From assembly GCF_905115235.1 (NCBI RefSeq), contig NC_051854.1, positions 102,879,200-102,943,199 of the forward strand: a DNA stretch of 64,000 nt. The letters run 5' to 3'. Both the position numbers and the translations under genes were made by a program. The DNA is from Hermetia illucens. Its lineage: Eukaryota > Arthropoda > Insecta > Diptera > Stratiomyidae. The notes under the pieces were generated by a model. It was not told the origin of the DNA and ran no database searches. It worked only from the letters and a program-made list of their open reading frames with translations. This document shows, one piece after another, positions 32,692 to 44,469 of the stretch. Position 1 is the first letter of the stretch; each line of letters begins with the position of its first letter.

Positions 32692-34562
32692 AAACCGGAA
32701 GCTGAATGCTTCAAATATGAAAGGTTTTGTGTATTCCTTATTTAAGCCTATTTGAATAGCCATTTGCCCCATTTGTACTTAGCTTATAATGATTATGCGT
32801 TTGGTTTATTAGACTATTCGCTTTAATATGACACTGCCATGCAAAGTTTTAGAATGCAAGAAATTTGCACAAAAGGGGCAACTTTGACCTATTGAAAGTC
32901 AGTTCGTAATGGTGGGATTTCCACCAAGCTTGGTAATATCATGCTCTATAGTATAGCCTATATTACTAATGGTGATTCTAGAATAAACTTAAGATAGGTT
33001 CTCAGGCGGTTTCCAAAAACTATACTTATAATAAATATAGTAATATACTATTATTAAATTCATTTACCTGTGTATGGAGAGTATTTTGAGGCCTAAATAT
33101 CATGTGCATGGACGATTATATTTTCTTCAGATAGTTGATTTCGGCAGTTGCCGAGAATGGGTCATTGAAGTAATTGACCCTTTTCGGACCCCTGCACTCC
33201 TCCTCTTTGAAAAGTGATACCCACACGACTATGAGGGTAGGTAGGTATCAGTGGCCGCTCCGAGGAGCCCAATTAGCGCATTGGTGCGCCGTTTTGATGC
33301 CACAAACTCCTAAGACCGTGACTGTTGTTATAGGAACAGGGAAGCAGAGTCCAGCTGGCTCGGATCTTCAGAGCCAGCCCGTAGCATTCACGAAGGAAAA
33401 CAGCTCTCCGACCCTGCAGCTAGAAATCTCACTGAGGTCCCCAAAGAATGGATTACCCAGTGTCCGCAGCCTGACTCGAGCCAGAGCTGGGCAATCGCAG
33501 AGAAAGTGCATGAGGGTTTCCCTTCCTTCTCCGCAGCTTCGGCAATGCGAGTTGTGGGGTAAACCGAGCCTAGCAGCATGGTCCTCTATGGGCCAGTGTC
33601 CCGTGCAGACCGCCGTAATCATGAATGCATTTGCACGCGTCTGGCACAGGAGCTCTCGTGATCGGACTATGTTATAAGCGGGCCAAATTCTGCTTGATTT
33701 GGCACAGCTTGTAAGCCTTCGCCATCTCAGGCCCGCGGCTGCTAGACAGTGCGAGTAGACTCGGCCCCCGACAGCCGCCAGCGGAACACCGACTGTATTC
33801 CCCGAGGGGCTGCCAAGAGCAGAGCCTTGCCTGGCCAATCCGTCAGCCCGCTCATTCCCCTCTATGTTCCTATGCCCGGGAACCCAGAGGAGAGTGATCT
33901 TGAGCGTGCCGCCCAGATGGTTGAGCGTGTCTCTGCACTGCCCCACCAACCGGGAAGATGTCGTCGTTGAGTACAAGGCCTTGGTTGCCGCTTGGCTGTC
34001 GGTCAGAATGGCTATGTTACGCTTGGGGCTCGAGTCACGCTCCAGCCATCGACAGACTTCCAATATCGCCAGTACTTCCGCCTGGAATACACTGGTGAAA
34101 CCTGGGAGACCATACGACTTGGATACACCGTGTGTATTCGAGAAAACCCCCGCACCGACTCCATAGGCCATCTTTGATCCGTCCGTAAAGAATACCGTGT
34201 CATAGTCTTGCAACACGCCGCCGGTTTTCCACTTTGCCCTGGTTGGAAGGTCCACAGCAAAGTTTCTCGTGAAGTTCAGCTTGCGTGTGACATAGTCCGT
34301 GGGGGATGCCCAGATTTCTCGAGGCATTTCATCTAGACTCACGTAGTCTGACGGCACTGCACGCTGCAACATATTTGATGTGGAGGTCTAGGGGGAGGAG
34401 ATGCAGGACTACATTGAGAGCATCTGCCGGGCAGAACTGCAGAGCCCCCGTAGCACCTGCACACGCGGTTCTCTGAATCCTATTAAACTTCGTTCTATTG
34501 TATTTCTTCTTCAAAGCCTGCCACACGACTATACTCGGTGAATAAAAATTTTATCTCTTAAT
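32692..34562 (+). repeat. Hairpin repeat copy split by a LINE
   Basis: The repeat runs from GGGAAACCGGAAGCT and AAAGGTTTTGTGTA at the left through GAGAGTATTTTGAGGCC to CCACACGACTAT (33232). It resumes at 34521 with CCACACGACTAT and ACTCGGTGAATAAAAATTTT, matching the ACATGACTATATTTGATGAA stage of other copies. It then fades by about 34562. The region between is a younger LINE. Confidence 0.75.
33233..34520 (-). mobile_element. I/R1/LOA-type LINE, 5'-truncated, with 12 bp TSD
   Basis: A LINE family 4 polyprotein fragment, about 1288 bp, read right to left. 34329-34526 holds the segment after RT (NRIQRTACAGATGALQFCPADALNVVLHLLPLDLHIK in part). 33368-34372 holds RNase H with FFTDGSK (D), AEVLAIL (E), ILTDSQAATKAL (D) and LLWVPGHRNIEGNERADGLAR. 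A C-terminal Cys/His motif follows (CRSCGEG..LMHFLCDCPAL), then a natural stop. All four RNase H acidic positions are present and I see only one frame change. CCACACGACTAT at 33221-33232 and 34521-34532 is an exact duplication inside the hairpin repeat, so the insertion is relatively young. Confidence 0.95.
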
Positions 34563-34574
34563 TGACAATATACG

Positions 34575-34690
34575 ATTGTGTTTCTATTATTCAAATTCAA
34601 ATTAAGTCACAAAGGAAGAGTACCGTTATTTATTATGTGTGCCCATGGTTCGAATCCTACTCAGTGCAAATCCGTTTTTTTGCCGTCCAG
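34575..34690 (+). repeat. Box-B SINE-like repeat, copy 2
   Basis: It is collinear with the reverse copy at 31577: TTATTCAAATTCAAATTAAG, GAAGAG, then GGTTCGAATCC (34648-34658, an exact B-box) and CAGTGCAAATCC followed by a T7 run that could terminate Pol III. No A-box is evident upstream. Confidence 0.5.
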
Positions 34691-34699
34691 CTAAAAAAG

Positions 34700-35099
34700 T
34701 CAGAATTTGCTATATAGTTTGTTGTTGTAGGTAAATTTGGCAGTAATGGTAACAAACTAACTTGAAGGATTGTCCATTCAAGCATCAATTTCCCAATTTC
34801 CTGCTAAAACTGATTGATCACTTGAAAAGTAACATATAAACACCCAACCGGATGCCTTCACATAGATAAGATTCAAATTGCTCGCTCGATTACGTCTTAG
34901 CGTTTTTTGTTTTCCGCTTTTTTTTTAATTTAATTTCGGGGTAAAAAAAAATATAGTAATTTTTTAATGCCGCGGATCTGCAATGCTAAGAGGTTATCCA
35001 AAATATTCCAGTCAGAATTTCACCCAGAGATGTCTCTATACAAGATCTATCAATGACTTATACCACCGTCTTTGATGTCAATTAGAATTGCCCACTTTG
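34700..35099. other. AT-rich spacer
   Basis: Nothing recognised. Confidence 0.4.
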
Positions 35100-37120
35100 C
35101 ATGACATTTCAAGTTCAATGCCCATTCCAGATAATTGAACGACAGCACAAAAATGGCGACACTCATATTCACGCAAGAGCCACACAAACACTACCCATCG
35201 TCTCTGTCTAATGACATTTCTTCGTATAAAACGAAAGTGAAAGCAAATCTGACTCTCCATCACGTACGTCGCTTCTCGACTCATTCCGTCTCATTCGTCA
35301 GCGCGAAATACAATGGCGGCGACTGGATAGGAAGTCTAGCGAAAAAGTTTTCTTTTCTCGGCGGTCGTCAATGGAACGAGCGAAAAAATCGCCAAGTGAA
35401 GTGTTTTTCGTTATCGACGTTGCTGAATCGCCGTGTGAGAATCATTTTTCCGCTACTGGTTGTGCGGGCGTCGCGCGCAAACGTCAAGCTTCCGAGAATT
35501 AAATGTTGTGCATCGATTTCGGTCGAAGAAGTCTTTTTATTTTCGTTCACAAATGGAAATTGAAGTGTGTGCATGAGGAGGAGTCTCAAGCGCGGCGGAA
35601 AGATTGTTTCAATTGAGCCTCTGTGTGCCGCAGGTTGCTGTCGCCGTCGAGGTGGTTCACGGAGCGCTCCTACCTCAGCCACTGCATTTATTGCAACCAC
35701 AAGTATTTGGGCTCGCCCGAGAGGCTGCCCGGACCCCGAACGAATCTTGCACCTCGCGTTGACGCGACTCAGGACTTCCTGCGGAGTATTTTGAATTTTT
35801 GCTTGACTTCAACGCTTCTCCCAGCTGATGGTATCCGCGAGCGGCCGTAGGTCCCGGACAAGCGACAGCGGAATTCAGGTAACTAGTCTGGTCGACCAGG
35901 TGCAGACGTTGCGCCCCTCCTGCATGAATCATTCGAAACGTAAGGGAAAACCTTGTTCTTGATGGCGACAGTCGGCTTAATGACAAGTCTGCCGCCGCTG
36001 TTGTGTATCGACGTCACCCCACCGCGGCTGCGGTGACAGCCAGCGGTCGGAAACCTAGCGACAGTGGGAGTTTCCGCAAGCGACGGGCCGGCGATTCGTA
36101 AAAATAAACCACTCGCGCCGGTCAATGAGTTTCTAATGCGTCCTCAACCCCTGCGGCTACCGCTCCCCCGCTCAGCTGGCTACGCTTCGCTCGTCGCCTA
36201 CCTTCCATTCATTCGTCACCTTAGTCGATTATTTGATCGGAATGGAGATTTTTCTATTTTAAGCGCATTCAAGTGGTGGAAACTTTATTGCCGCTGGATG
36301 AAATGCGATCCCGAAACTACTTCCGAGCGCGAGGCTGCGCCCCACATTTCGGCTGCCCAATCTCAGCTGTTCGGCCATCGCACCCGAGCCAAACTAGCTA
36401 CCAGTGGGCTTCCTCGCCCGCTTGCACGTAGCTTGCATTCGAATTCGAGTTCGCCACAGATTTCCACTCTCGGTTGTGCAACAATTTTGTCGCAGTCACT
36501 TGAAGCATATAAATTAGCGGCTGGTTCGGAAGCGGGCGTGCGGAGGGTGTGCGACCGCAGACACTCGACTAAATCTTTTGCTTGGTGGCTGGAGCACTGC
36601 CACCGTCCGTCTGGCCAGCGGCCGTGCTCCGCATGTAGGATGGAAGTGATGCGATGACTAACGTGCACCCTGTCCCTGCCGTTCGGTGCCAGAAGCCAAG
36701 TGGCTGCATGGAGAGCATTTGCCGTCGCGACAACATTTCGACTGCAATTCAAGTACGGGACGAAATTCCAGTTGGGTGCTATCGCTCAATCTGGTTTTGT
36801 TGGCCTGACCCCAGGGCCGCCAGCACCGAGACCGTTACAGTTGGCACTTGCAGTTTCCTTGGAAGAGACGACAATCGCGACGTTATGAATTCAATTACAC
36901 TTTATGGTTCGCAATGAATGGCAGTCGGCAACGCGGGGTATCCGGTGTACGGAAACAGCAGGTTGGCCTCTTCGCTCCCTCTTTAGCGAAATTGGCCGGA
37001 AGCGATATAGTTGGTCGCGGGTTTGCCACGCCAAAAGTAATGGCGATTAAATGTCTCATGGAACAGTGACGAATTGATAGATGCCCAGGCCTGACCGCAG
37101 CAATGCCGTGAAAAGTATTC
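35100..37120. promoter_or_regulatory. CpG-rich block, candidate promoter / 5' UTR (possibly Pak)
   Basis: About 2 kb of GC- and CpG-rich DNA stands out from AT-rich flanks. TATAAA lies at 35225-35230, TCATTC Inr-like words at 35281 and 35291, and a second TATAAAT near 36510. Long frames on both strands (35135-35563, 36064-36657, 35368-35700) overlap one another and have no domain, so I read them as compositional. CCGCAG|GTTGCT near 35632 could be a splice donor. The next plus-strand gene is Pak, whose first coding exon is 9 kb downstream; a distal Pak promoter with a non-coding exon is my inference. Confidence 0.4.
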
Positions 37121-37399
37121 ACAGACAATTTTTTATCAAAAATGTATTATATTCAAGGGAAGGGAAGGGGAAAAGTATATGACCAATAAGTAGGCAAAAT
37201 TTACCAGATTCCGGGGTAGAATGAGCTGGTCAACAAACTTGAAAATTGGATGTCAAGCATGCTTGGCTATGTTCAGTAAAACCACTTTCACCCCTGGAGC
37301 CGGCGGCAGAACCCCGCTATAACTCCTAAATGGTCAATTTTCGCTATTACGATTTTAGACAATTAAATAATGAGACTGATTCCATAAAAACCGTACACT

Positions 37400-38150
37400 T
37401 AAAAATTATCCTACAACTCTGCCATCCCCTTCAAAGTAGTCCCGTCCCCTTGGGCAACTATACAGCGATTCCAGCGCGTTTTCCACTCTTCGTAACATTT
37501 CTGGAACGCTTCGACTGGAATGTCCGCGAGTATCCTCGTCACGGGCGCTTTTATGTCCGTAATTGACTCAAAATGGGTTCCTTTGACCAAGAATATTGTT
37601 CTAGGGAACAAAAAAAAGTCACAGAATGACATATCGGGCGAATAAGGCGGCTGTTGCAACACGGCGATCCCTTTAGAGGCTAAATACTGAGACACGCTGA
37701 GGGTGGTGTAGCACGGCACGTTGTCATGATGAAGGATCCAGTTACGAGCGATGTCTGTTGACTCGTTTTCGCAATCTTTCGAGTGCTTGGTGGAACAAAT
37801 TCTTTGTGGACGATTCCACGGCTATGTCGTCGTTTTCACCTTCGACTTGCTCATGTGAGCTTTTTTCGGGCGGGGGCGTGCGGAGACAACCATTGTGAGC
37901 TTTGAAGTTTGGTTTCCGGGTCGTATTGGCAAAACAAGCTCTCATCGCCTGTAATAACTCGATCAAGCAGCGTGGGATCGTTTTCCACTTGTTCCAAACA
38001 GTTTTCTGCGACGGTCATTCGATGCTGCTTTTGCTCCTCAGAAAGATTCTTTGGAACCATCTTCGCACACAACTTTTTCATCCCGAAATCGCCTAGTAAA
38101 ATTTGTCTGAATGTTTCACGGTTCATACCTAGTTCCGAGGCCACCATTTG
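37400..38150 (-). mobile_element. mariner (DD34D), truncated and broken
   Basis: The minus-strand frame 37851-38147 carries LLGDFGMKKLCAKMVPKNLS and VITGDESLFCQYDPETKLQS, with the first catalytic D in GDE. 37411-37719 carries CYTTLSVSQYLASKGIAVLQ and PPYSPDMSFCDFFLF. Counting from the D of HHDNVPCY in the neighbouring frame to the D of CDFFLF gives 34 residues between them, the mariner signature. The N-terminal helix-turn-helix domains are missing and at least two frame changes separate the pieces. No terminal inverted repeats were found. Confidence 0.88.
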
Positions 38151-38284
38151 AACTGCTAGACGCGAAACGGATTAGAGCGCGCATTCGCGTCAGTCCACAC
38201 CTCGACTGATCTCCCATTCCCACTCTAACGTCGTAGGTGGACTGCTAACAATATTCATTTTTGGTTTTTCTGCCGAACTTTTGA

Positions 38285-38480
38285 AATGGAAAAAGAAAGG
38301 TCGTCTGGCAGAATGTCCAAGGACTACATTCTTGAAAATCTCCCATTCCAAAATACCATCTGACTGGCAAGAAAGCATGACTCTTCCAATATGGAAAACG
38401 AAGGCAGTCCAGTAAGAGTTTTGAAATTATCATCCGAGTCGGTAATTCCACAGTATTTGAGCATCCGCAAAATCATTCAT
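38285..38480 (+). mobile_element. LINE family 1 (RTE) rearranged scrap
   Basis: AAAAAGAAAGGTCGTCTGGCAG and, again 80 bp on, CCATCTGACTGGCAAGAAAGC with ATATGGAAAACGAAGGCAG match the DWQESTTVPIWKKKGSPAECSNYRPIRL coding stretch. The order shows a partial duplication of the same segment. No frame survives. Confidence 0.6.
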
Positions 38481-38768
38481 TGACCAAATCGGGGGGGGGG
38501 GTCTTCGGAAAGATGGATCGAAATCTGATTGAGTTGAATTATGAACTCAACCAGTTGATCTGTTGATATCAAAATAGCTAACGCAGAATTCATGAATCAC
38601 AATTTGTTTTATAACAAAATATATAATTATTGTTTATTTCTAAACGAGACAGCCCCTAAACCACACCCCAACATGTTGGTGGTGAGGTATTTATATGGTT
38701 GCCACAAGTGGAGCATAGCGCATAAACCACTTGTACACACCATCGCCATCGGTTAGCCACAAGAAGAA

Positions 38769-39424
38769 ACAAGTCGGGAAATCGGAAGCTGGACGCTTCA
38801 GGTACGAAAGGTTTTGTGTATTTCTTAGTACGTAGCACGTAATATATCCATATATTATAACTTTGTTAGTAATAGTGCGATTTCCGCCAAACTTGGTAAG
38901 ATCATGCTCTATATTATAGTCTACATCACTGCAAAATTTCGTGGTGCTAGGATAAAAATATAGTAATATAATATAATATAATTGTTAACTTTATTTGAAC
39001 AGATATTGGTATGGAAGGTATTTCGGAGCCCAGGCTCCATATAGCGGCAGCCTTCTGATTTTTTTCAGATTTTTGGGTTGGGTAGTTTCTGAGAATGGCC
39101 CCCTTAAAGAAATGATCACTTTCAACCCACCCTACTCTCCACCTTTCTAACAAATGCCAAAACTAAGACCGGCTTCAGAAAGTACTAATTGAGACCTTTA
39201 ATTTGATACCCCACATGACTATATGTGATGAAAAAAAATGTTACATCCCCCTTTTGCATGTACGGGGACCCCCCCTTAAATTCAACGTAAAAGGATGTAA
39301 CTCACTGTATGTGTGATCGTTCACAGTTCCCACCTTTCTACCAAATTTGGTGTCAATCGCTATAACTGTCTCCGAGAAAAATGCGTGTGACGGACAGACA
39401 GACAGTAAACCGATTTTAATAAAG
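38769..39424 (+). repeat. Hairpin repeat, nearly full copy
   Basis: Head AAGTCGGGAAATCGGAAGCT and AAAGGTTTTGTGTA, middle TTTTTTTCAGATTTTTGGG, TTTAATTTGATACCCC, CTTTTGCATGTACGGGG, tail GACAGACAGACAG and ACCGATTTTAATAAAG. The terminal hairpin is cut off. No coding potential. Confidence 0.75.
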
Positions 39425-39624
39425 AAATTGGATCGTTCTATGCCACGCCGATGAAGCTCTGCATTTGTTGTATCAAAACAGAACATCCCGATGACTCGAC
39501 AGAGATATGAAGGTAACATTGGTTCAGAAGAGTCTCAATCATCCCCGGATTTTGGACAAAACAGCGGAAACGAATTTAGCGCTGTTAATATATTTAACAA
39601 CATCAAATTCATTACAACCGTTTG

Positions 39625-39805
39625 CAGAAACGACGCTACCTAAATATGCAAATTGAGGAAACAGGACATTGCCCAAAAAAGGCCGATCGAAACAACGATG
39701 GCTTGATATTCTGGATGATGATTTGAAAACCTCGCAACTCCATCCAGATTAGCCCGTTGACCTAGCAAAATGGTGCAACCGTCCCTGAACGCTGAAAAGT
39801 AGATT
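39625..39805 (+). mobile_element. LINE family 1 (RTE) 3'-end piece
   Basis: The translation keeps RQRWLDILDDDLKTSQLHPD in a broken frame, matching [25 protein letters not shown]. The A-rich tail is poorly preserved. Confidence 0.65.
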
Positions 39806-40179
39806 AAGCGTGATCCAAACTCCGCACTTTGTTCCAAAATGATCCGGATGGTATTAAGGTAATCAGTCTAGGAGGATCTAGAGCTGAAATCAGCCTATTC
39901 TTTCTCGATCCACCTTTCGGGGCAATCTTTGATATGTTGCAGGATTATTTGAACTTTCAAGGCTACTGCTCCTTCGGAACTTCAACAGTCATCCAATTCT
40001 TCCATTCTCTGGGAAATAACTACAGCAACTGCGATTAACAAATTCCCTAGGTCTTTAATTCGCTTGAATGCATTGATGGCTAAGATAATTTCACTTGCAT
40101 CTGGATGCGCAATGCGTATTTGTATGTCACGGTGAGAAGCCTTTTCACCCCCGACAAGTGAAACTTCATCTGGTATTAA

Positions 40180-41030
40180 ATGGCTAAGAACCGTACTGAA
40201 GCACTTTTCGCACATTTCTGAATGAGGAGCCGACTTTTAACGACTTTAACCATCGCTCGATATACGGCCAACCACAAAGCTCATCAATATTCTTAAGCGA
40301 ACTATTCAGAACAGCTACCGTCCAATCAACGACGGCTGGATCATGTAAACGGTGGGTGTTGAACTTGGGGGAGTTGGAAGCTGATTTTCGCAGTGGACGC
40401 AACATGCAAGTGAAGACAAGGGGCTATTAGGTAATGATACTTTTGGGGCCGAAGTGAAATCCTTTCTTGTTATGTACATCCAGAAAGCAGCTCCTAAATC
40501 AACTACTAATCGCAGTCTAGTAAATATGATTGCTTTTACGCTGCCAGTCAGTTAAAATCCAACTGACCTTATAACAGGTTCTCTGCTTGAATAATGTGTA
40601 ACTAATGACGAGACAGTGAAAACTGAAGAAGTTCCCAAACCTCTTATCATTATCGTTGCGATCACCAAGGCCATGTTCTCCACTTTGCCATTCAGATCAC
40701 TCATCACGATCGCAATGTCCTTTTCAGGAAACTTCTCTGGGCTGCATTCAGTTCCCCCTAGAAACACTCTTCAGTATCAGAAATCTTCATTGTTGCGTAA
40801 CACTGTAATCTTGAAATGGATCAGAACCTCGAACTCAACTTCCTCTCCGAAACTGGCTCCCTGGTAATAAAGGCCCGCCTTCCGGTACTGTGTCCGATAT
40901 CGGATTTACGACTACTTCCATCGGGCTTTACAGAGTATAATGACGTGGTGCCGCAAGAGGGAGAAGAGTGTCTTGCAGAGTCTCATCATCTAATCTGGCT
41001 TAACTCCATATTACCACGTTTATAACGCTG
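40180..41030 (-). mobile_element. LINE family 3: endonuclease and linker fragment
   Basis: Minus-strand frames include EKDIAIVMSDLNGKVENMALV with RGLGTS (40552-40767), which resembles the EKD..I.GDLNAKVG...GLG endonuclease motif of LINE proteins. They also include SPKFNTHRLHDPAVVDWTVAV (40184-40405), which resembles the linker RPKFNV..LKDPAV after the endonuclease domain. Between them the frame is lost several times. No tail or duplication was found. Confidence 0.55.
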
Positions 41031-41034
41031 AAAT

Positions 41035-42229
41035 TGGAAAAATCTATGGCTCTCGATATCGTGTGCGTATACTAGGCGCATTCTAAAAACCAACTCATAT
41101 TGTTGCCGGAGGTTGCAATCGTTAGCATGAAAAAAAAAATCGAAATTTTCAAGTTGCTCGCTCACAATTCAATACGACAAGCACTCAATACTTTGAGTAA
41201 ATTTTTAATCTCCAACTCAAAGGGAGGTTGCTATCTCAGTAGGATAAAGGTGCGTAAAGTTAATAGTGAGTACTATTAATAAGATCCCGTCTACTCTCTG
41301 AGACGCCTGGAAGCTGCACGGTCATTCAGACTGTAGTGAATCATCCCTCTTCCTTTCTAAAACGAGTTTGGGATCGTCTTTAGTAGAGTTATGTTAGGAA
41401 AAGAGCATTGAAATCTTGAAAATTAATTTGCACTGGGCTACGTACACTGATTTTCAACAAAGTTTAGATAAATCTCTTTGTTATTTATGTTCCAGTTGTA
41501 AGCCGGTGCTATCTGAAAGTAGGGCGAGTGGTGCTCTATATTTTATCAACAAACTTGAGTTATAAAACCTTTATTTCTCGCTTTTCTTAGAGGCAACCTG
41601 TTTCCTTTAGTTCCTATTCAGATTTTACTCGTTAGGTTTATATCTGAAAGTTTTGTACTTTGCGAGTTGTAAGGGAAGAACCTCTCCCATTGATTCAGAA
41701 GTTGGAATTATTTCGGAGCTGATCTTCTACAGAGCTACTCTCAGGCGATTCTGTCTTGAATGTATTCTGATCACTCCTTTGTGAAGTATAGGACATCCGC
41801 CTCATTTCCATATTGTTATTTTACTTTTATGATTTGATTATCAGATTCGAAGACACCCTGTCTGACAGGGTGACAAAATCAAAAGGCTGACGTTAAACTA
41901 ACTCACCTATCGCATCACTCGCGAAAAGTTTCCATTGCAAATGGCAACGATCTTGGAATGGCTCTTACAGCGCTCACTGCTACTGATGTTGACATTGGGT
42001 GCTGATGTAAGGAATTACTCTTTGAAGTCCTTGTTGCTGTTGACTGTCTCGTTCACTAGTTCTATAAACTTGCTTTATATGACTTTGGTATTGTGAAATG
42101 ATTACCTTTGAGTGGTATTCGATAGGCGTGCTATTGCTGTCGAGGGTATTATTATTCTGTTAAGGGAAAGTCGCACCGCGTCCTTGAAGAACTATTGTGC
42201 CCCTTTTACTGGTTATAGTGTACCTGTTG
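41035..42229. other. Spacer, nothing recognised
   Basis: No gene or window repeat seen. Confidence 0.4.
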
Positions 42230-42460
42230 ATCATAGTATCTCAAGCAGGCCTGTAACCGTTAGGAACTTTAGTATGTTCCCCTCTTCCAGAAGTTTCAGC
42301 TTTGCATCTGGTATTAAGTGTTCCCCCAGATGTATCGACCTACCTTGCACAAGTGCCGGACACTGTCCCAGGACGTGCATAGAGGTTTCGTCCTCCTCCT
42401 CACAGAACCTGCAGGCAGTGTCCGTAGATATCCCTAGCTTCCCTAGGTGCTGTCGAGGGT
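42230..42460 (-). mobile_element. LINE (family 4-type) C-terminal scrap
   Basis: On the minus strand this reads DTACRFCEEEDETSMHVLGQ, then CPALVQ and, after a short stretch, a stop. The C..C....H....C order is the C-terminal zinc-knuckle-like motif found after RNase H in the LINEs at 15250 and 33233, but in a different family member. Confidence 0.65.
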
Positions 42461-44467
42461 AAAAGACGCAATTGTTGGAAAAGGGTTCGCTTAAAATTTA
42501 AGTTTCAACTTGGGTTTTGCGATAAGACTCTAAGGTGAGTTAACTTTGATGATCTGTTTAAAGCTCTGTTGGTTCTTGAGTGTGGTGGTTTGTTGTAATG
42601 AGGGCTGGGAAGGCTGCGTCGTAGGCTTGTTCAGAGTTATTATCCTCGTAATAATTTTAGCTTAAATATTAATATTCAACCCTAATTTTAGTATAGCCAA
42701 ATGTTGTATTCTTCGGGAAGTCGCCTCTAAAGGTTAGTTTTACTGTGGAGAAGGATAAATATATTTTTGATTTTCGTGTTCCTTCTGCTTCGGCTACTTG
42801 CTTTGAGAACGGTGAATCGAAGTTTTAGATTTCATTTGGATTTGAGTGTCTCTGAACGATGCTGCTTATAAAAGAGCCTCAACACTTTGTTTCTGATGTT
42901 GTCAAAAATGGTGCATATGTTGGCATTATTAGCGAAAGATTTTACAGCAATTTCCCGATTCCTGAATTCTCTTTAATCAACACAAAAATTGCAAGGAGGA
43001 CTGGGTACGACTTTTCGAAAATGCCTGAGCTATGTAACAGCTTATTGTTGGTTGCTTCTAGCTCACTTGTTTGGAACTAGACTCTTCGGGTTGGTTAAGT
43101 TGGTAGAAAGCCCATTCATCAACATTAAAAATGCTCCTGGCCAGCCAATTTTTGTTGGCCATCAAATCGCCACAAATGACTTTAAAGCAATTATCTGACA
43201 ATAAGGGGAACTTAAACTTTTACTCACATTTCCTCAGGTCGTCGTCATAGCGTATGTCACGAGATTAAATACTTAGTCTATCCAACGTCGACTCTTTTTT
43301 CGGAGCTTGAACTGTTTAAAAGTAATCAGTGTCTTAATGCGAAAACAAGCGAAGGTACCCGTATATCTGGCGGACCTTTCTCGAAAGTTGACCCAAATAC
43401 TATGTTTGGTCAAACACTAATCTATTATTCATTGATATGGACAACGGAGAAAGTGACAGGATAATCATGCTGGTTGTTTTAAACAAAAATAATGCCAATA
43501 TTCCTGAAATAATATCAGGAATTCCCACAAATATGAATTCAATCCACTTTCAACTACTAACAACTTACTAAAAACTATCATTTCTCTCTTCGATCGCTCA
43601 ACAGATTGTTCATTTGTCGATTTAAGCTAAAAGCAAATTATTACCAATAAACAGAAAATGGGTGTATATTTACTTTTTCGAAGCAATGCTTACCGATTTT
43701 TCAGCGATAAACGTTCGTATACAGAGCGATGTATGCACACATATTCGATCATGTTAATGAATGGTGACGAATTCATTAAGTCCAGTTCATAATAAAGTCA
43801 ATGATTTGGTTCGGGGAAAAGTCACACTTTAAATTAGAGTACTGGAACTGTCATCGTTTTAATCATAATGAATTTAATTTGCGTATTCATCTTGTGTGTG
43901 ATGTTCAGTGAAAGAAGTCAAGTCAGAGTTTAAGATGTCGTTCAACATAAATTATTATATATGGTGTAGCGTTTTCAGTGAATATCTAATTAGAGCTGTG
44001 AGTTCTGTCATCATACATTAATTCTTTGTACTTTTTTGAAATTCTTCAAGATTTGTGATCACATGGAATTTTGAAAGAAATGTATTTAATGGCACTAATG
44101 AAGGAAAGGCTAATTTCATAGGTTGCATAGCAATCAAAATAATCGTCGCTCAGTTAACTATCTGTTAGAAATATAAGTTGAAAGCTCAAAATTATCTCGA
44201 AATGTTTTTATCCGAGAAATAAGATTATACTTGTGGGCTTGACGCATGGAGATCTTTATCAACCCATTTGGCCATTCTGTCTAGGCGGTATTTCGCTTTC
44301 CTAAAATCTTCACTCTTTCGCACGTAGCCGATTATTATTACCTGTGTAATATGGCATTAGAGATGAACGCTGTAAGGTATTTCTACAAAATCCTTGTTTA
44401 TAAACATCGGATAGTTTCATTGTCCGCCTTTCCTATACACAATATTCGATAACGAGGCACGCAATTA
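42461..44467. other. Spacer, nothing recognised
   Basis: About 2 kb of AT-rich DNA without gene or repeat that I can match. Confidence 0.4.
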
Positions 44468-44469
44468 TA

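Noticed and set aside
35135-35563. Open frame in the CpG block as a coding exon
   Set aside because: Same reason: competing frames on both strands, no domain, atypical composition. I prefer a 5' UTR or promoter.
36064-36657. 197-codon frame as a gene
   Set aside because: The translation is low in typical protein features and is opposed by a 129-codon frame on the other strand; GC content explains it.
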